Assembly: GCA_013360295.1 (NCBI GenBank)
Contig: JABWCL010000030.1
Coordinates: forward strand, 1 to 56,531
DNA from: Ignavibacteriaceae bacterium
GTDB lineage: Bacteria > Bacteroidota > Ignavibacteria > Ignavibacteriales > Ignavibacteriaceae
Reading direction: 5' to 3'
DNA length: 56,531 nt
The position numbers and the translations under genes are program-made. Positions 52,769-56,531 of this stretch are shown one piece after another. Under the pieces are notes generated by a model. That model made no database searches, was not told the origin of the DNA, and was given only the letters and a program-made list of their open reading frames with translations. How positions within the stretch are numbered: the first letter of the stretch is position 1; each line of letters begins with the position of its first letter.

Positions 52769-53753
52769 TATAAATCCATTCGGATTTGACGGGGAAATTT
52801 TTCGGTTCCTGGATCAGACTAAACTTCCGCTTGAAGAAGTTTATGTTGAAACCGGACACTATGAACGTATTGCTGAAGCGATCGAACGCCTTGAGGTCCG
52901 GGGCGCGCCTGCAATCGGCGTTTGTGCAGCCTATGCGTTAGCGCTTGCCCTGAAGGAAAATGACGATGAGGAACTGTTCCTGAGAGCCGCTGAAAGGTTG
53001 AAAAGAACCCGCCCCACCGCAGTGAACCTCTTTTGGGCAATTGACAAAATGATATCACATTATATCCCCGGAGCAGGCGACAATTTCCATCGTTTAAAAA
53101 TTACGGCTGAAGAGATTCATCTGCACGAAGTAAATAATTGCGCCAGGATCGCTCAACACGGCAGCGCTTTAATTAAGTCCCCATCAAACGTAATCACACA
53201 TTGCAACACCGGAGTGCTCGCGGTTGCAGGTACAGGCACGGCACTTGGTGTAATTAAACAGGCTTTTACAGAGGGGAAGATCAAACACGTATACGTGGAC
53301 GAAACCAGGCCGCTTTATCAGGGCTCAAGGCTTACCGCGTTTGAACTTGAGCGAGCGGGGATACCGTTTTCGGTAAATGTAGATTCCGCGGCCGCGGTCA
53401 TTATTTCGCAGGGGAAGGCTGACCTTGTCATAACAGGCGCGGACAGGATTGCCTCGAACGGGGATTCTGCAAACAAGATCGGGACGTTTAATCTTTCCGT
53501 ACTCTGCAAACAGTTCAACATACCTTTTTACATTGCCGCGCCGACAACCACAATTGACAGATCGCTCCGCGCGGGGAAGGAAATTATCATTGAGGAGCGT
53601 GATGCCTCGGAGTTGCGCAGGCACCGCGGCGCTGAAATTTTTCCCGCGCACTACCCTGTATATAATCCTGCGTTCGATGTAACACCGGCAGAAAACATTA
53701 CCGCGATCATTACTGAAGAGGGAGTTTTTAAGTATCCCTATGATTTTTCATAA
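52755..53753 (+). CDS. mtnA: S-methyl-5-thioribose-1-phosphate isomerase
   Basis: 332 residues from the ATG at 52755; a TTG one codon earlier is possible. VRGAPAIGVCAAYALAL, THCNTGVLAVAGTGTALGVI with catalytic Cys, VDETRPLYQGSRLTAFEL and ITGADRIASNGDSANKIGTF are the MtnA motifs. It isomerises methylthioribose-1-phosphate to methylthioribulose-1-phosphate in methionine salvage. Later salvage genes (mtnB to mtnE) are not in the window, so the pathway may be cut short or completed elsewhere. The start lies inside the end of the PfkB gene. Confidence 0.93.
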   Translation: MKKGDINPFGFDGEIFRFLDQTKLPLEEVYVETGHYERIAEAIERLEVRGAPAIGVCAAYALALALKENDDEELFLRAAERLKRTRPTAVNLFWAIDKMISHYIPGAGDNFHRLKITAEEIHLHEVNNCARIAQHGSALIKSPSNVITHCNTGVLAVAGTGTALGVIKQAFTEGKIKHVYVDETRPLYQGSRLTAFELERAGIPFSVNVDSAAAVIISQGKADLVITGADRIASNGDSANKIGTFNLSVLCKQFNIPFYIAAPTTTIDRSLRAGKEIIIEERDASELRRHRGAEIFPAHYPVYNPAFDVTPAENITAIITEEGVFKYPYDFS

Positions 53754-53824
53754 ACCATTTACTTCGCTTCGCTCCGTGAACAGTTTCCGCCTATTCCCTT
53801 TGATTATTAGACAGACTATCTAAA

Positions 53825-54562
53825 ATGAGCGTTATAGCCACAACTGAAGCGGTTGTTCTTACGAAGATTGATTTCAGGGAGACAAGCAAGATCGCCAATC
53901 TTTATACGCGTGAATTCGGCAGGATACCGGTGATCGTGAAGGGGGCAAAAACTTCCAACTCAAAAATCGGGAGGGTGATTGACGTGCTGAACCTGGTAAA
54001 CGCGGTTATCTATAATAAACCGGGGAGGGAAGTACAGTTGCTGAGCGGCGCCGACCTTCAGCAATTTTATCCGTCCATCAAGTCAGATTATGACAAAATC
54101 AAATATGCCTCCGCCGTGATTGAACTGATAAATAGATTGCTCCCTGAAAATGAACCGTCTCACAGGATATTTGCCGGGACGAAAAAGATACTCCAGAATT
54201 TTGAAACGCTTTCCGAAAAACCGTATCTTATTTTCGCGAGGTATTTCCTCTTTTTTATTGAGGAGATCGGTTATGAACTGCAGGTGAATGTCTGCTCGGA
54301 GTGCTCTGGAGTCATAAGCGGTGAAAACATAGCCGGAATGGATTATGCCAGAGGGATGGTCTGTATGGATTGTTCAAAAAAGCATCTGAGTTTTGTGCCG
54401 TTCGACAGGGAACTTTTCAGGCTGCTTGAGTGTCTAAAATATGGTAAAAAGGCGGTTGTTTATAACCACAGGATGGTGCAGGCAATCCTGTCTCACTTTG
54501 AAAATTATTTAAAATATCACGTCAGTTCGTTTAGCGGGCTGAATTCTTTACACAAATTTTAG
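53825..54562 (+). CDS. recO: DNA repair protein RecO
   Basis: 245 residues. The N-terminal OB fold starts MSVIATTEAVVLTKIDFRETSK and has LYTREFGRIPVIVKGAK, the usual RecO opening. The C-terminal domain has a zinc finger of four Cys (VCSEC near residue 160 and CMDCSKKH about 20 residues on). RecO loads RecA on SSB-coated DNA with RecR in gap repair. It is preceded by a short spacer after mtnA and followed 60 bp later by the HtrA gene. Confidence 0.93.
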   Translation: MSVIATTEAVVLTKIDFRETSKIANLYTREFGRIPVIVKGAKTSNSKIGRVIDVLNLVNAVIYNKPGREVQLLSGADLQQFYPSIKSDYDKIKYASAVIELINRLLPENEPSHRIFAGTKKILQNFETLSEKPYLIFARYFLFFIEEIGYELQVNVCSECSGVISGENIAGMDYARGMVCMDCSKKHLSFVPFDRELFRLLECLKYGKKAVVYNHRMVQAILSHFENYLKYHVSSFSGLNSLHKF

Positions 54563-54623
54563 GAATTTTATTCACGTTTTTACTGTTCCTTATTTATAAA
54601 CAAAAACATTCGAAGGTATGTAT

Positions 54624-56111
54624 ATGAAATCCAAAAAGTTATTTGGTGCGTTCGCGTTGATTGCGATAGGTATAATTTTAGGAGCAGTTCTTGTTTCAGG
54701 ATTTGGCTGGATAAGGCCCGGCTTTGCCGGAATAAATCTTGGGGCGAAGAATCCTCCCGTCAATCTGAATGTGGACGCAAATTCGTTCAGCCAGGCGTTC
54801 ATTGAGGTAGCCGACAAGGTGACCCCGTCTATTGTGCAGATTTCGGTAGTCTCAAAAAACGAAAATGATCCTCACAAAGATTTCTTCTTCTTCCCGTTCC
54901 GGGATTTTGAGATGCCAAAAGAACAGCAGGGCTCAGGAAGCGGAATCATAATGAGCGAGGACGGATACATCTTAACCAATAACCACGTTGTGGAGAACGC
55001 AACACAGATAACCGTGCAATTATTTGATAAGCGGAAATTTGACGGTAAGGTTATCGGTACCGATCCGCTTACCGACCTTGCGGTAATAAAAATAAATTCA
55101 TCAGGACTACCTCTTGCTTACCTGGGAGACTCGGATAAACTTAAAGTCGGGCAGTGGGTAATGGCAATCGGAAATCCCCTTTCGCTTGCTTCGACTGTAA
55201 CCGCAGGTATTATCAGCGCGCTTAACCGCGGACAGCTGAACCTTATCAAGGATAGTTACGGAGTTGAGAATTTTATACAGACGGACGCGGCAATTAATCC
55301 CGGTAACAGCGGCGGAGCGCTTGTTGACCTATCCGGAGCGGTGATCGGTGTAAATACGGCCATTGCAACCAGATCAGGTACCTATATCGGATACGGATTC
55401 GCCATACCGATAAATCTCGCTAAATCTGTGGCAAAAGACCTTATCGCAAATGGGAAGATTAGCCGAGGGTATATCGGAGTGCAGATCAGGGAAGTTGACG
55501 CTGCTCTCGCTAAGTCACTTGGGCTTGACAAACCAACCGGAGTGATAGTTGAAGGGCTTGTGGATGACGGCGCGGCAAAGCAGGCTGATGTAAAGCGCGG
55601 CGATATCATTCTTGAAATTGACGGAATCCAGGTGGATAAACCTAACCAGTTGCAGAGTTACGTAGCTTCAAAGTCGGCAGGTTATAAAGTAAAACTACTT
55701 TTATGGCGGGACGGCAAGAAAGTCGAGAAAACTGTAACACTGAAACCAAAAAATGAACAGGAAGAAGTTGCAACGGCAAGGAATGAAGAAAAAGAAAGTA
55801 AAGAAGATAATTCCGGCGGAACAGTAAAATTTGATAATATCGGTCTTACTGTAAAGAATATGACTTCAAGGGAGCGTGAGCAGTATAAGATTGAAAACGG
55901 CGTAATGATCTCTTCTGTTGAAGCTTTTGGAAAAGCTCAGACTCAGGGCCTTGGTACGGGGTTGGTTATCACCAAAGCCGACAAAAAAGAGATAAGTAAT
56001 GTAAATGAATTAAAATCAATAATTGACCGGAAGAAAGGGCAGGCGGTGCTCATTGAAGTGGTTGACCGTCAGGGGACGAGCAGGTTCGTGGGGATTGAGA
56101 TTCCTGAATAG
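54624..56111 (+). CDS. HtrA/DegP-family periplasmic serine protease
   Basis: 495 residues from the ATG at 54624. The ATG at 54618 lies one base after GAAGG, too close to use it, while 54624 is correctly spaced. An N-terminal helix (LFGAFALIAIGIILGAVLV) is a signal peptide or anchor. The catalytic triad (numbered from this start) is His121 in TNNHVVENA, Asp151 in LTDLAVIKI and Ser229 in NPGNSGGAL. Two PDZ domains follow: SRGYIGVQIR to about 385, and a second at about 405-495. A Lys/Glu-rich linker joins them. It degrades or refolds damaged envelope proteins, a natural need in a cell with heavy export. A terminator follows. Confidence 0.93.
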   Translation: MKSKKLFGAFALIAIGIILGAVLVSGFGWIRPGFAGINLGAKNPPVNLNVDANSFSQAFIEVADKVTPSIVQISVVSKNENDPHKDFFFFPFRDFEMPKEQQGSGSGIIMSEDGYILTNNHVVENATQITVQLFDKRKFDGKVIGTDPLTDLAVIKINSSGLPLAYLGDSDKLKVGQWVMAIGNPLSLASTVTAGIISALNRGQLNLIKDSYGVENFIQTDAAINPGNSGGALVDLSGAVIGVNTAIATRSGTYIGYGFAIPINLAKSVAKDLIANGKISRGYIGVQIREVDAALAKSLGLDKPTGVIVEGLVDDGAAKQADVKRGDIILEIDGIQVDKPNQLQSYVASKSAGYKVKLLLWRDGKKVEKTVTLKPKNEQEEVATARNEEKESKEDNSGGTVKFDNIGLTVKNMTSREREQYKIENGVMISSVEAFGKAQTQGLGTGLVITKADKKEISNVNELKSIIDRKKGQAVLIEVVDRQGTSRFVGIEIPE

Positions 56112-56142
56112 TTGTATATAATAGTAATTTAATATGAATTGA

Positions 56143-56169
56143 GCCGTCCTTTTTCAGGGCGGCTTTTTT
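56143..56169 (+). terminator. Rho-independent terminator after the HtrA gene
   Basis: GCCGTCCT at 56143-56150 pairs with AGGGCGGC at 56156-56163 (one G-T pair), followed by TTTTTT. Confidence 0.82.
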
Positions 56170-56514
56170 ATTATCTGCTAGTTAAAACGGTGTGATGGAA
56201 CGCAGATGACACGGATGTTTATGGATTTGCACAGATTAGGTAAATAATTGATAATGGAGAAAGGAAAAATCAGAACTATTTCTTATTCATAAATAAAATC
56301 ACTTCATAGATTATGTTATAATCAGTTGCGTAGCTACGGCATCCTGGTAGCAGCTATCAGCCGATATATTTGGTACAGGGGAGCAAGCTGGTGGTTGTAG
56401 TTGAAAGAATATTTGTCTAACGTGATTTTTTTCTTGACTTTTTCGTTTTTTTTATTTTTATTATTGCTGTGGAAAAATAATGTTCTGTAACAAAAGGATA
56501 AACAAGGAGGTATA
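56170..56514. other. Leader of the last gene, about 345 bp, with a candidate structured stretch
   Basis: It contains repeat copy 2 (56191-56238). At 56329-56338 is the palindrome CGTAGCTACG. At 56337-56363 a hairpin can form: CGGC with GCCG outside and TGGTAG with CTATCA inside, three-base loop. The sequence from 56325 to 56400 is more GC-rich than its flanks. No known riboswitch was recognised. A strong AAGGAGG site at 56504-56510 precedes the next start. Confidence 0.45.
56191..56238. repeat. Short dispersed repeat rich in CAGAT/CGGAT words, copy 2
   Basis: It has TGTGATGGA, CGCAGATG, ACGGATG and CAGATTAG words in the same order as at 781-827, with changes between them. Confidence 0.5.
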
Positions 56515-56531
56515 ATGAAATCCTTTGTCAG
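56515..56531 (+). CDS. First five codons of a gene cut by the window end
   Basis: ATG AAA TCC TTT GTC follows a near-perfect AAGGAGG ribosome binding site by four bases. The MKSFV start would suit a signal peptide, but nothing more can be said. Confidence 0.6.

Overview
The window looks like a chromosomal segment of a member of the Ignavibacteria (Bacteroidetes/Chlorobi group). Four large exported proteins end in type IX secretion (T9SS) sorting domains. Three of them carry the QNYPNPFNPST signature that is usual in Ignavibacteriales. Aromatic-rich lipoproteins, FadL-like barrels and heavy use of TTG start codons fit the same placement. I see no phage, integrase, insertion sequence, CRISPR array, rRNA or tRNA. 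The species assignment is an inference from protein style, not from a marker gene.

Layout. 1-684: 3' part of an IMP dehydrogenase/GMP reductase family gene. 1200-7505: exported proteins (beta-helix T9SS cargo, VanX-type dipeptidase, lysyl-endopeptidase-like T9SS protease). 7770-18254: glgC, uvrC, a PfpI-type protein, a haem-binding propeller lipoprotein, an orphan PilM-like protein, rsmD, and two more T9SS cargo proteins. 19008-26303: two large hybrid histidine kinases, each behind a long leader. 26430-29850: panD, a small secreted protein, a LytR_C protein, rsfS and argS in a tight run. 29851-33479 (minus strand): comF-like, a VWA-type membrane protein and surE. 33714-37884: a TrkA-N potassium channel, then a compact three-gene envelope cassette of two low-complexity lipoproteins and a FadL-family barrel. 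37981-39712: rsgA and a vapBC toxin-antitoxin pair. 40049-47384: bioY, a membrane Fe-S oxidoreductase, a histone H1-like protein, a CapA-family protein, an NAD-type isocitrate dehydrogenase, an MFS exporter and a Dus enzyme. 47764-53753: a PAP2-like membrane protein, a PolX homologue with a ruined polymerase site, an enoyl-CoA hydratase-like protein, apt, a Nudix hydrolase, a PfkB kinase and mtnA. 53825-56111: recO and an HtrA protease. The window ends with the first codons of another gene.

How genes may work together. apt, the PfkB kinase and mtnA point to recovery of adenine and of the sugar from methylthioadenosine. panD and bioY serve cofactor supply. rsfS, rsgA, rsmD, argS and the Dus gene serve the ribosome and tRNA. 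The exported set (proteases, dipeptidase, beta-helix, calcium-repeat and LVIVD proteins) suggests a cell that degrades and binds polymers outside the cell; the T9SS machinery itself is not in the window.

Points most worth a second look: the lipoprotein/lipoprotein/barrel cassette; an apparent AUU start for rsgA and a CUG start for the VWA protein; the PolX homologue that kept its PHP nuclease but lost all three palm aspartates; the 1771-residue kinase with eight PAS domains; and several dispersed repeat elements between genes.
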